From positions 93,859 through 157,858 of the forward strand of contig NZ_JAMBOS010000008.1 of the NCBI RefSeq assembly GCF_023715705.1: DNA of 64,000 bases. The letters are read 5' to 3'. This stretch comes from Halalkalibacter oceani (GTDB taxonomy: Bacteria; Bacillota; Bacilli; Bacillales; Bacillaceae_D). Each line of letters begins with the position of its first letter. Positions within the stretch are counted from its first letter, which is position 1. The notes beneath the pieces were generated by a model that did not search any database, was not told the DNA's origin, and saw only the letters and a list, made by a program, of their open reading frames with translations. A program made the position numbers and the translations under genes. Of this stretch, positions 45,115-53,247 are shown piece after piece.

Positions 45115-45794
45115 GATTGCCCCTCGAATTTGTAGCCGATGCCCCAGACCGTTTTAATCATCGCACCAGCCGACTTTAGCTTCAGCCGCAATGTTTTAAT
45201 ATGGGTGTCGACCGTCCGGAGCGTGCCGTACTCCGAGTCGATGCCCCAGATCCGGTCATAGAGCTGCTCTCTGGTGAAAACCTGGCCTTCATGCTCAATC
45301 AGAAAGACGAGCAGATCATACTCACGCCGAGTAATCGTAACCGCTGTGCCAGCCAGTGTCAGCTCCCGGGCATGCTTATCAATGAGCAGGGGACCACGAC
45401 GTAAAACCTCATGCGGCTGCGAGAAAGCGCGGCTGCGGCGCAATGCCGCTTCAATTCGCGCCATCAGCTCGCGCGGGCTGAAAGGCTTGACGACGTAATC
45501 ATCCGCACCGATTTTCAGCCCTTTGATTTTATCCTCTTCACTGCTTCTGGCGGTCAGCATGACGATTGGTACGGATGAAAAGGCGCGGATTTTCTCGCAC
45601 GTCGTAAAGCCGTCCATTCCGGGCATCATTACATCGAGCACAATTAGATCAATCTCATGCCGGGCGAGCAGGCTGAGAGCCTCGTCACCGCTTGAGGCAC
45701 AGGTCACCTCATATTCAGTTTTTAAATAAGAAGCGACAAGCTCCAGCAAGGCTTCCTCATCATCGACTAAGAGAATATGGGGCAGCGTCTTCAT
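45111..45794 (-). CDS. OmpR-family response regulator
   Basis: A 227-residue regulator. The receiver domain has VDDEEALLELV, phospho-acceptor Asp in LIVLDVMMPGMDG (near 54), MLTARSS and the switch Lys in DDYVVKPFSPREL. The winged-helix DNA-binding domain has ITRREYDLLVFLIEHEGQVFTREQL and VDTHIKTLRLKL. It overlaps by four bases both the upstream propeller lipoprotein gene and the downstream kinase gene. Confidence 0.94.
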   Translation of the reverse strand: MKTLPHILLVDDEEALLELVASYLKTEYEVTCASSGDEALSLLARHEIDLIVLDVMMPGMDGFTTCEKIRAFSSVPIVMLTARSSEEDKIKGLKIGADDYVVKPFSPRELMARIEAALRRSRAFSQPHEVLRRGPLLIDKHARELTLAGTAVTITRREYDLLVFLIEHEGQVFTREQLYDRIWGIDSEYGTLRTVDTHIKTLRLKLKSAGAMIKTVWGIGYKFEGQS

Positions 45795-46762
45795 TCTGAT
45801 TCCTCCAGCACAATAGTATAAGGACCCGGCGCGACAGGTTCTTCATGAATAAGCGAGAACGTGGCAAGGTCAATGACGGATACCGTATCACTGTCAAGGC
45901 TTGTGACGACGATGGTCGAACGATTGCCCGCCATCCCGTTTGGATTATGACCAACCTCCAGACGGTCAACGACTTCATTTTCTGTCGTATCGATTTTATA
46001 AAGGGAATGATCCCCGTGACATAGCACATACAAATAAGAAGTATCCGGCTGCTTGAAAAATGCGACAGGCATCAGGCCGACCGTGATTTCCTGTAATGGC
46101 TGCCCCGTTTCCTTATCATAGGCGATTATCCGATTATTTAATTCTCCGAATGGCCCATGCCCGCCAATCCATAGCTGACGGCCGTCTTCAAGCAGTCCAA
46201 CCGGGCGCTCCATGACGGAGAATGTCCTTAAAACCTCGGCAGTGGCGCTGTCGATGACCGTAACGGTATGGCTGCGTTCATTTAAGACGTACAATGTACC
46301 GTCGGAGGCAAGATGGAGGTCGGTCGGGGCTTCGCCGACGTCGATGCTGCCGAGCTGCTCGTTTTTGTGGTAATCAATGATGTGAACCTGATCGTTGATG
46401 ATATCGGAAACATAGAGCTGCTCGTCTTCGGCAGAGAAGGCCAGCGCCGTTAATCCTTCATTCAATTCAAGCAAGGGGCGGCTTTTTCCTTCAGCGAGAT
46501 CAAACAGAAATAAAGAGGTTTCCTCCTGACTTGTGGCGATGAGCTGCCGGTCGCCGGTCCGGATCATATCGGTTAGTACCGCGCGACTGTTCGCCGTGAC
46601 TGCGACCTGCCAGTTTTCATCGAGAAAAGTGAGCGTCGGCTCTTTGGCGTGCGAAAGGATCGTCAGCGGCTTGTCTGAAGGCGGTTCAGTAAAATGCTGC
46701 TCACTGCATCCGCCAACGGTTAGGAGGCAGGCAGCGAGCAGAGCAGAAAGAATATGCTTCAT
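45791..46762 (-). CDS. YVTN-type beta-propeller lipoprotein
   Basis: A 323-residue surface lipoprotein with signal MKHILSALLAACLLTVGGC. The mature chain is a beta-propeller with YVTN-like blades (LYVSDIINDQVHIIDYHKNEQLGSIDVGEAPTDL, LYVLNERSHTVTVIDSATAEV, VVTSLDSDTVSVIDLATFSL). Start 46762 follows GGTGGAG; the in-frame ATG at 46783 has no ribosome site. It is the first gene of the operon with the two-component system, so it may be part of the sensing arrangement outside the cell. Confidence 0.85.
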   Translation of the reverse strand: MKHILSALLAACLLTVGGCSEQHFTEPPSDKPLTILSHAKEPTLTFLDENWQVAVTANSRAVLTDMIRTGDRQLIATSQEETSLFLFDLAEGKSRPLLELNEGLTALAFSAEDEQLYVSDIINDQVHIIDYHKNEQLGSIDVGEAPTDLHLASDGTLYVLNERSHTVTVIDSATAEVLRTFSVMERPVGLLEDGRQLWIGGHGPFGELNNRIIAYDKETGQPLQEITVGLMPVAFFKQPDTSYLYVLCHGDHSLYKIDTTENEVVDRLEVGHNPNGMAGNRSTIVVTSLDSDTVSVIDLATFSLIHEEPVAPGPYTIVLEESE

Positions 46763-47034
46763 CAGTCTCCACCATTTCTTCATTTATTAAAATTTCCGGG
46801 GCTGATTCGAGGAAGGACATCGGCTCCGCACGTTACGCGGCCGTCTGAAAAGAACCCCGCTTTCAGACGGCCTTACATGATTGTAACGGCTCCGCACGCC
46901 GCTTCTAGGAAAAGCCGCTACGCGGTTTTCTTATGGTACTATCATAGCATGGAATTGTGAAAAAACATTGAAGTCAGGTTACAGTAGAAGGAGAAGGCAT
47001 GTTCAACGCGAATTCGTAGGAGGAAGGATTTAGG
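46763..47034. other. Divergent intergenic region with hairpin and short direct repeats
   Basis: No gene seen. A perfect 12-base stem, GGCCGTCTGAAA (46839-46850) with TTTCAGACGGCC (46861-46872), lies in the middle. CGGCTCCGCACG occurs twice (about 46821 and 46890), each followed by a CGCGG. The region must also hold the divergent promoters for the propeller lipoprotein operon and the aldolase gene, but I could not fix them by eye. Confidence 0.45.
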
Positions 47035-48126
47035 ATGAGAAACATGATCGATACACCAGCATTAGTTGTTGACTTAGATAAAATGGAGGCGCAATTAAAG
47101 CGGATGGCGAATATCGCGGCGAGAAAGAAGCTGAAGCTTCGTCCGCATACGAAGACCCATAAAAGTCCAGCGATCGCTTTGCAGCAGCTTGCGCTCGGGG
47201 CAACAGGGATTACAGTTGCCAAGCTGGGCGAGGCCGAGGTAATGCGGCGGCACGGCATTGATGATATTTTAATTGCGTATCCGCTGATTGGAAAGAAGAA
47301 GCTTGAACGCCTGCGGGAGCTTGCGAAGGACACAAAGGTCACTGTTGCGCTTGATAGTGTGGAGGTGGCGCGCGGAATTGCTGCTGTTGGCGAGCAGCTT
47401 GGAAGGAAGATCCCTGTTTATCTTGAAGTAGATACGGGATTGGGGCGTTGTGGACTTCAGCCGTCCGAGGAGATTGTCAGACTGGCGGAGCAGGTTATGA
47501 AGCTGTCCTTTTTGGAGATTACCGGAGTAATGACGCATTCCGGTACTGCCTATAAAGTTAGAACGAAGGAAGAGCTGCAGGAAGTCAGCCGGCTAGAGGC
47601 GGAAGGTCTGCTGTCCGCTCAGCAGATGGTAGATGACAAGCTCGGCTACAAGATTCCGGAAGTCAGCGCCGGTTCTTCCCCGACTGCGTATGATGAGCAG
47701 AACTTTCCGGGTTTGACGGAAATGAGGCCGGGGACCTATGTGTTCAATGATGCGACATTGGCTTCGCTCGGTGTCGTTGACGAACAGGATTGCGCGCTTT
47801 CTGTTTATACGACAATTGTCAGCGCACCGGCTGCTGATCGCGTCATTATTGATGCCGGCTCAAAAACGTTAACCTCGGATCAGGGTGCTTTTACGAAAGG
47901 ATTTGGCCGAATAAAAGGCGAGGATCATGTCTGGGTAAGCTGGCTGTCAGAGGAGCATGGCGTGATTGAACTGGAGGAGGGGCATTCCTGGCGAATCGGC
48001 GATCAAATCGAGGTGATCCCGAATCATGTTTGTCCGACGGTGAACCTTGCTGATGAAGTAATTGGCATCAGAAATGGGAGAATAGAAAAGGTGTTTTCGA
48101 TTGAAGCGCGGGGAAAGAATAAATAA
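47035..48126 (+). CDS. D-threonine aldolase / D-serine dehydratase-like PLP enzyme
   Basis: A 363-residue fold-type III PLP enzyme, related to alanine racemase at the N-terminus. The PLP lysine lies in LRPHTKTHKSP (near residue 40), followed by a TIM barrel with GITVAKLGEAEVM, YLEVDTGLGRCG and MTHSGTAY. The C-terminal domain holds the metal-site motif NHVCPTVN, His and Cys, typical of metal-dependent D-threonine aldolase and eukaryotic-type D-serine dehydratase. The substrate cannot be decided. ATG follows AGGAGGAAGG. It is a single gene with a strong hairpin after it. Confidence 0.88.
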   Translation: MRNMIDTPALVVDLDKMEAQLKRMANIAARKKLKLRPHTKTHKSPAIALQQLALGATGITVAKLGEAEVMRRHGIDDILIAYPLIGKKKLERLRELAKDTKVTVALDSVEVARGIAAVGEQLGRKIPVYLEVDTGLGRCGLQPSEEIVRLAEQVMKLSFLEITGVMTHSGTAYKVRTKEELQEVSRLEAEGLLSAQQMVDDKLGYKIPEVSAGSSPTAYDEQNFPGLTEMRPGTYVFNDATLASLGVVDEQDCALSVYTTIVSAPAADRVIIDAGSKTLTSDQGAFTKGFGRIKGEDHVWVSWLSEEHGVIELEEGHSWRIGDQIEVIPNHVCPTVNLADEVIGIRNGRIEKVFSIEARGKNK

Positions 48127-48127
48127 G

Positions 48128-48184
48128 CGAATGATGGGGTGGCGGATTGGTCAGCGTTTGACCGCTTCGACACCCCATCATTCG
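48128..48184 (+). terminator. Hairpin after the aldolase gene
   Basis: CGAATGATGGGGTG (48128-48141) and CACCCCATCATTCG (48171-48184) form a perfect 14-base stem. There is no T-run, so it may stop transcription weakly or protect the message end. Confidence 0.6.
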
Positions 48185-48219
48185 TCGTGCCTATGTCTGA
48201 CTGCTACCAAGGTGGATGA

Positions 48220-48315
48220 TTAGTAGCAGTATGAAGCACCGATAATAATTAAGAGGATAAACAGAACGACAAGTAATGCGAAACCGTTGCTATAACCACC
48301 AGTATGTCCGCTCAT
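48220..48315 (-). CDS. YjcZ-family sporulation micropeptide
   Basis: A 31-residue peptide: MSGHTGGYSNGFALLVVLF followed by ILLIIIGASYCY. The Gly/Tyr-rich start and single hydrophobic helix ending in an aromatic tail match the YjcZ family of Bacillus sporulation-associated membrane peptides. ATG (48315 on the minus strand) follows AAAGGCGGTG. The rest of the 48127-48610 gap holds the aldolase hairpin, a TTTTTCC/GGGAAAAA hairpin near 48473 and no other gene. Confidence 0.85.
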   Translation of the reverse strand: MSGHTGGYSNGFALLVVLFILLIIIGASYCY

Positions 48316-48610
48316 ATTGGCACCGCCTTTCAGGTGAGGATACTATAGATTATGCGCCCTCCGAAAAAAGGAACTGGGCGGGTGCGGATTTTCGGGCTCT
48401 TTTCAAAACTGTGTATAAAGTCAGACTTGCTTGAGCCGCCTCTGTAACAAAAATTGGCATCCGCTCAGGCGTTTTTCCTAAAGGGAAAAAGGGAATAAGG
48501 CAAGCAAGCAGAACAATGCGCGTAAAATTGGTAAAATAAATGTAACGTATTTTTAAAGGCTTAAATGGTATGATGGGACTACAGCGTTATGATAGATTGG
48601 AGGCAGTCGA

Positions 48611-49570
48611 ATGGAAGCAGCGGTTGAACAAGTCGAGAAAGTGATTGCGAACATTGAGCAAGTTGTAGTAGGTAAAAGAAAGGAAATCGAGCTGAGTTTG
48701 GTTGCGCTTTTTGCGGGAGGGCATGTCTTGCTTGAGGATGTCCCGGGTGTCGGAAAAACGATGATGGTGAAAGCAATCGCGCGCTCACTGGGAGCCGATT
48801 TTAAGCGGATTCAGTTTACGCCTGACCTTCTACCGTCCGATGTGACAGGCGTCTCTATATATAATCAGCATACTCGTCAATTTGAATTCCGGCCAGGGCC
48901 GATCATGGCCAATATCGTGCTGGCCGACGAAATTAACCGGACGTCACCGAAGACACAATCCGCCCTGCTGGAATCGCTTGAGGAGAGCAGTGTGACCGTT
49001 GACGGGGAAACATTGCAGCTGAACCGTCCTTTTTTCGTGATGGCGACGCAGAACCCGGTCGAGTACGCCGGTACCTTTCCATTGCCTGAAGCCCAGCTTG
49101 ATCGATTTTTGTTGAAGCTGCAGCTCGGTTATCCGAGTGAACAGGAAGAGCTTGAGGTGTTGAACCGCCTTCAGCATCAGCACCCGATCGAAGGGATTGA
49201 AGCGGTGATGACGACGGAGGAGGTTGTGGCGATTCAGAATGAAGTCACGAAGACAATCGTCAGCGAGCCGGTCAAAGCGTACATGATCGACCTTGTGCAT
49301 GCGACGAGAAATCACCAGGCAGTTGAGCTCGGCGTCAGCCCGCGGGGGACGATCGCTTTAATGAAAGCTTCTCAGGCTTACGCATTTTTAATGGGAAGAG
49401 ACTATGTCACCCCGGATGATGTCAAGCATATTACGCCATTTGTGCTGGCACACCGGATGATGATGACAGCAGAAAGCAAAATGTCCAATACGACAGCCGC
49501 TCAAACTGTGGAAAATATTCTTGATCAGGTTTCCGTACCTGTTCCGCAAAGAAGGATGGCCCGCTCGTGA
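48611..49570 (+). CDS. yeaC: MoxR-family AAA+ ATPase (YeaC-like)
   Basis: A 319-residue AAA+ chaperone-like ATPase with Walker A EDVPGVGKT near residue 43, Walker B IVLADEINR near 106 and sensor 1 MATQNPVEYAGTFPLPEAQLDRF. MoxR proteins usually act with a DUF58 and a transglutaminase-domain protein, exactly the two genes that follow. The cluster yeaC-yeaD-yebA-guaA matches B. subtilis. It overlaps the next gene by four bases (GTGA). ATG follows TTGGAGGC. A TATGAT box lies at 48569-48574 without a clear -35. Confidence 0.92.
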   Translation: MEAAVEQVEKVIANIEQVVVGKRKEIELSLVALFAGGHVLLEDVPGVGKTMMVKAIARSLGADFKRIQFTPDLLPSDVTGVSIYNQHTRQFEFRPGPIMANIVLADEINRTSPKTQSALLESLEESSVTVDGETLQLNRPFFVMATQNPVEYAGTFPLPEAQLDRFLLKLQLGYPSEQEELEVLNRLQHQHPIEGIEAVMTTEEVVAIQNEVTKTIVSEPVKAYMIDLVHATRNHQAVELGVSPRGTIALMKASQAYAFLMGRDYVTPDDVKHITPFVLAHRMMMTAESKMSNTTAAQTVENILDQVSVPVPQRRMARS

Positions 49571-50715
49571 CGCTGATCAACACTTTGCGGCCTTTTTTAA
49601 AATATGTTTCCCTCGTAGTGCTCGTCGGGGCGGTATTTTCTTATGCGATGTTTCAAGGTGGATTTGTCAGCTGGTTTTTGTTTTACAGTGTGACGACGGT
49701 GCTTTTATCGACGATTCTGGTGGCGCTGTTTCCTTTTCAAGTGAAAAAGGTGGAGCGTAATGTCAGTAAGAGCTCACTTCAGGCAGGTGATGACCTGACG
49801 GTGACGATCATCATTCATAAAAACAGGTTCCAGCCATTCTTTTACGTCCGGATACAGGATACGGTGCCGCAGCGGATCGGAAGCGCTGATTCCGCGGCCT
49901 TGTTTTTCTTTTCCTTTCAGCAGAAGATCGAGCTGACCTATACGGTGGCAGCGGCAAAGCGGGGGCTTCATTCCTTTGGGCCGGTCATTCTCGTCTTTGG
50001 TGATCTGTTTGGTTTGTTTGAAAGAAGGATGGTCCTCAATCAGCAGACAGACCTGCTCGTTTATCCGCGCATTCACCGGCTGCACGCGATTCCTGCCAGC
50101 GGCCGTCCGCGTCAGCAGGAAGGGAGCAGCTCACGTCAGGCGATCGAAGAGGATCGCTCGTTAGCGGGGGTGCGGCAATATGTACCCGGAGACAGGCTGA
50201 CAAGTATTGACTGGAAGCAATCCGCACGCTCGGCTTCCTTAATGACAAAGGAATTTGAATCGTTTCAGGGAGAGGGGATTTTGGTCGCTTTTGATCCTTA
50301 CCGGCATGCCGCCTCTTCCGTGCAATTTGAGCAGACGGTGGAGTTCACCGCTTCACTCGTTGCGGAATTCTGTAAAAGATACCAGAGCATTGAGCTGGCT
50401 GTCCGCTCTTTGGAGTGGACGTCGATCTCTCTTTCGGAGCGGACCGTCAGCCAGGGGCTGAGACTGTTGGCGCAGGTGTCGCCGCTTGATAAACCGCTTG
50501 AACCGGTGCACCGACTGTACAGCGAATGGAAGGGGATGCATGTTTACCTCGTTTGTGTCGAACTCAATCAATCATTAGTGACGGCGTGCCGGACGATTCA
50601 GGCACAGCAGGCTGAAGTATCGCTCTGTATGAAGGGGCTGGGGAACAGCGACCGCCGTTTGATTGATGAATGCAAAGCGATGGGGGTTTCGGTGCTTCTC
50701 TTTGAAGATGAATAG
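49567..50715 (+). CDS. yeaD: DUF58-domain membrane protein (YeaD-like)
   Basis: A 382-residue protein with two N-terminal membrane segments (about 10-55), a beta-rich region, and the DUF58 hallmark SLAGVRQYVPGDRLTSIDWKQSARSASLMTKEFE near residues 197-230. The vWA-like remainder includes LVAFDPYRH. It is coupled to the MoxR gene through a GTGA overlap and lies 18 bases before the transglutaminase gene. The trio's cellular role is not settled. Confidence 0.9.
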   Translation: MTLINTLRPFLKYVSLVVLVGAVFSYAMFQGGFVSWFLFYSVTTVLLSTILVALFPFQVKKVERNVSKSSLQAGDDLTVTIIIHKNRFQPFFYVRIQDTVPQRIGSADSAALFFFSFQQKIELTYTVAAAKRGLHSFGPVILVFGDLFGLFERRMVLNQQTDLLVYPRIHRLHAIPASGRPRQQEGSSSRQAIEEDRSLAGVRQYVPGDRLTSIDWKQSARSASLMTKEFESFQGEGILVAFDPYRHAASSVQFEQTVEFTASLVAEFCKRYQSIELAVRSLEWTSISLSERTVSQGLRLLAQVSPLDKPLEPVHRLYSEWKGMHVYLVCVELNQSLVTACRTIQAQQAEVSLCMKGLGNSDRRLIDECKAMGVSVLLFEDE

Positions 50716-50733
50716 AAAAAAAGGGGGAGAGTC

Positions 50734-52908
50734 ATGCGTTTAGAAAAAAAACAGATGGAATTCGGCAGGGATTTTCTCCTGTACGGGCTAAGCTTCCTGC
50801 TGCTAATGGAATGGCTCTTGCCGCTCCCGTATATTACGGATACTGGATTCATTCATATTTTTATCCTGTTTACGGCCATATTCTTTTTCGTGACATTCAT
50901 TCAATTGCCACTTCTCGTCTCGATGCTGATTAAAGCTGTCGTTATCGTGTACGGTATGTTTCTTGTATTCTTTGAGGGACCGTTTCTTTCGCTCGAGTGG
51001 ATGAGAATCTTTCTGGCTGACTTCGTTGAAAACAGCGGATTTATTTTTACCGGGCAGTGGCATATGCTGACGGATCTGTTCCGCAGCTTTCTGTTCTTTC
51101 TTCTACTGGCGATTATGAGTTATCTATTATTCTATTGGACCGTGTATGCGCGGCGGATTTTTTTCTTTCTCATTCTCACGGTTGTTTATATTACGGTTCT
51201 CGATACGTTCACGATCTATGATGCGACCTATGCGATTATCCGAACGTTCGTGATCGGCTTCCTGCTGCTCGGACTTGTGACAATTTACCGGATGATTGAG
51301 CAGGAAAAAGTTGCCTCCGCCCCGCGGCTTCTGCCGGTACGGCTGGCGCTGCTGCTTGTGGCAATGGTCGTCACCGGTGGGATATTCGGCTTTCTTTCAC
51401 CGAAGCCTGAGCCGCAATGGGCCGATCCCGTTCCGTTTATGCGAGCGGCCGTTGGCGCCGAGGGAGACGGGTTCGGCGATGCTGTAAGAAGGATCGGCTA
51501 CGGCGATAATGATGAACAACTGGGAGGCGGCTTTGTTGATGATGATACGCCGTTGTTTTATGCGGCGGCCACCCAGGAGCATTATTGGCGTGGAGAAACG
51601 AAGGATTTCTATACCGGGAAGGGCTGGGAGACGACAACGCCGGCAGTGAGAAGCGATCAAAGCTTTTTCCAGGAAGGGAACAGCTGGATGTATGAGCTTG
51701 AGTATCTTGAAGCGGAGGTTGCCTTTGCCGACGAATCGAACCGGAGCTACGCCCATCTCTTTTATCCGGGTGAACTGGTCACGCGTTCGAGCATTATGGA
51801 GGCCGAGCTGACAGTCGATGCGTTCACTGCCAAAGCGGAAACCTCTTTCGGAGGAGAGCCAGTCGGGCTCACAAACTATCGTTATGAATATGTCTACCCG
51901 ACCTATCATATTGAAGGACTCCGTTCCTCGCACGAAAGTGACCCGGCTGACATTACCGAATTTTATACGCAGCTGCCGGAGGAATTGCCGGAGCGGGTGC
52001 GGGATTTGGCTGAGGAAATCACGGCAGAAGAGGATAATCGCTATGATCGCGCCAAGGCGATAGAGCGTTATTTGTCCGGTCCGTTCTTTCAATATGAAAC
52101 CAATGATGTTGCCGTGCCGGGCGAAGGGGAAGACTATGTTGATCAGTTTTTATTTGACACGCAACGGGGCTATTGTGATAATTTCTCAACCTCGATGGTC
52201 GTCCTGTTACGGACATTGGATATTCCGGCCCGTTGGGTAAAGGGCTTTACCCAGGGCGAACAGATTGACACGCTCGATGAGAACCGGAATGTTTATCAGA
52301 TTACAAACGGAAATGCCCATTCCTGGGTGGAGGTTTATTTTCCGGAGGCAGGTTGGGTTCCATTTGAGCCGACAAGCGGCTTTGATTCGAGCTTTGAATT
52401 TATCGAGCCGGAGCTTGAAGCGGAATCGCCTGATTCAACAGAACCTGAACAGGAGGAAGAGGACGAGGAAGTAGAGGATGTCTTTGCGGAATTGGAGGAA
52501 GAAGAGGAGCGGAACCAGGCGATTTCTCCTGGAAGCTGGGCACGTCCGGGCGGGGCGACGCTGCTTGTCCTTTTCGGAGTGGCTCTCTTATTTGTCTTTA
52601 TCCTGAAAAATAAAAAGGTCATGCAATATATGGTTTTGAAGCGGTTTATGAGCCGCAATGATGAAACGGCCTTTATCCCGGCCTACGAGCGCTTATTATG
52701 GCTGCTTCACCGGTTTGGCTGGGGCCGAAAGGACGGAGAAACGTTGCGGGAATACGCCAACCGGACGGCAGAACATTTTGCCGCTGATGAAATGCTGCTG
52801 TTAACGGATGAATATGAGCGTCTTGTCTATGGCGGAAAATCACTTAAAGCGAGCTGGTCTTCCCATAAAGGCAACTGGGAAGCACTGGTCAGAAAAATCC
52901 ATTCTTGA
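50734..52908 (+). CDS. yebA: Transglutaminase-like membrane protein (YebA-like)
   Basis: A 724-residue membrane protein with about six N-terminal membrane segments (to about residue 215), a large extracytoplasmic domain and a final membrane segment near 605-625. The papain-like transglutaminase core has the Cys in RGYCDNFSTSM, the His in GNAHSWVEVYF and an acidic residue in WVPFEPTSGF. An acidic Glu-rich stretch (about 570-595) precedes the last helix, and a DUF4129-like cytosolic tail ends the protein. Probably a cysteine protease or cross-linking enzyme of the envelope. Confidence 0.9.
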   Translation: MRLEKKQMEFGRDFLLYGLSFLLLMEWLLPLPYITDTGFIHIFILFTAIFFFVTFIQLPLLVSMLIKAVVIVYGMFLVFFEGPFLSLEWMRIFLADFVENSGFIFTGQWHMLTDLFRSFLFFLLLAIMSYLLFYWTVYARRIFFFLILTVVYITVLDTFTIYDATYAIIRTFVIGFLLLGLVTIYRMIEQEKVASAPRLLPVRLALLLVAMVVTGGIFGFLSPKPEPQWADPVPFMRAAVGAEGDGFGDAVRRIGYGDNDEQLGGGFVDDDTPLFYAAATQEHYWRGETKDFYTGKGWETTTPAVRSDQSFFQEGNSWMYELEYLEAEVAFADESNRSYAHLFYPGELVTRSSIMEAELTVDAFTAKAETSFGGEPVGLTNYRYEYVYPTYHIEGLRSSHESDPADITEFYTQLPEELPERVRDLAEEITAEEDNRYDRAKAIERYLSGPFFQYETNDVAVPGEGEDYVDQFLFDTQRGYCDNFSTSMVVLLRTLDIPARWVKGFTQGEQIDTLDENRNVYQITNGNAHSWVEVYFPEAGWVPFEPTSGFDSSFEFIEPELEAESPDSTEPEQEEEDEEVEDVFAELEEEEERNQAISPGSWARPGGATLLVLFGVALLFVFILKNKKVMQYMVLKRFMSRNDETAFIPAYERLLWLLHRFGWGRKDGETLREYANRTAEHFAADEMLLLTDEYERLVYGGKSLKASWSSHKGNWEALVRKIHS

Positions 52909-52965
52909 CCGCAGTATAGCTCACTGATAAAATAAATCAGTGCTTAATTGTATAGGAGAAAAAGC

Positions 52966-53034
52966 CTTCGTATATCCTTAGGAATATGGCCTAAGAGTCT
53001 CTACCGGATGACCGGAAATCATCTGACTATGAAG
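52966..53034 (+). ncRNA. Guanine-type purine riboswitch upstream of guaA
   Basis: P1 pairs CTTCGTA with TATGAAG. P2 is CTTAGG/CCTAAG with loop GAATATGG, and P3 is CGGATG/CATCTG. The core AAGAGTCTCTACCGG and the closing GACTATG are conserved. The specificity base in GACTATG is C, which pairs with guanine; adenine sensors have T there. A terminator follows at 53051-53103, so guanine should switch guaA off. Confidence 0.93.
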
Positions 53035-53050
53035 CAGATTCTATTATGCT

Positions 53051-53103
53051 GGAATCTGCCTTTGTATGTTGCGGAGAAGCAAAGGTGGATTCCGGCTTTT
53101 TTT
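53051..53103 (+). terminator. Riboswitch-controlled terminator of guaA
   Basis: GGAATCTGCCTTTG (53051-53064) pairs with CAAAGGTGGATTCC (53080-53093), with two non-standard pairs, followed by seven T at 53097-53103. An alternative stem, GCAGATTC just after the aptamer with GGAATCTGC, would act as antiterminator. Confidence 0.85.
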
Positions 53104-53126
53104 GAAAGATAAAAATGGATAGAAAT

Positions 53127-53213
53127 CCAGCTGGAATCACTAAAATTGGCATCGCCTCTTTTAGTGATTTCAAGGGAGCTGGCGTACTTAGTAGAAAGGC
53201 GGCTTGCCGCTTT
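53127..53213 (+). other. Two further hairpins between the riboswitch terminator and guaA
   Basis: Hairpin A combines CCAGCT and GGAATCACTAAAA (53127-53145) with TTTTAGTGATTTC and AGCTGG (53159-53182), a long nearly perfect stem. Hairpin B, GGCGG/CCGCC-like around CTTG (53196-53210), is followed by TTTT at about 53210-53214, 20 bases before the ribosome site. They are not part of a standard purine riboswitch. Confidence 0.55.
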
Positions 53214-53247
53214 TCTTACTGAAAATTAGATAAAGGGTGTGGAAGAA

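Noticed and set aside
46839..46872. Inverted pair of the Neisseria DNA uptake word GCCGTCTGAA
   Set aside because: The 10-mer is present within the stem, but one chance hit in 64 kb is not improbable, the second copy follows automatically from the hairpin, and everything around it is Bacillaceae-like.
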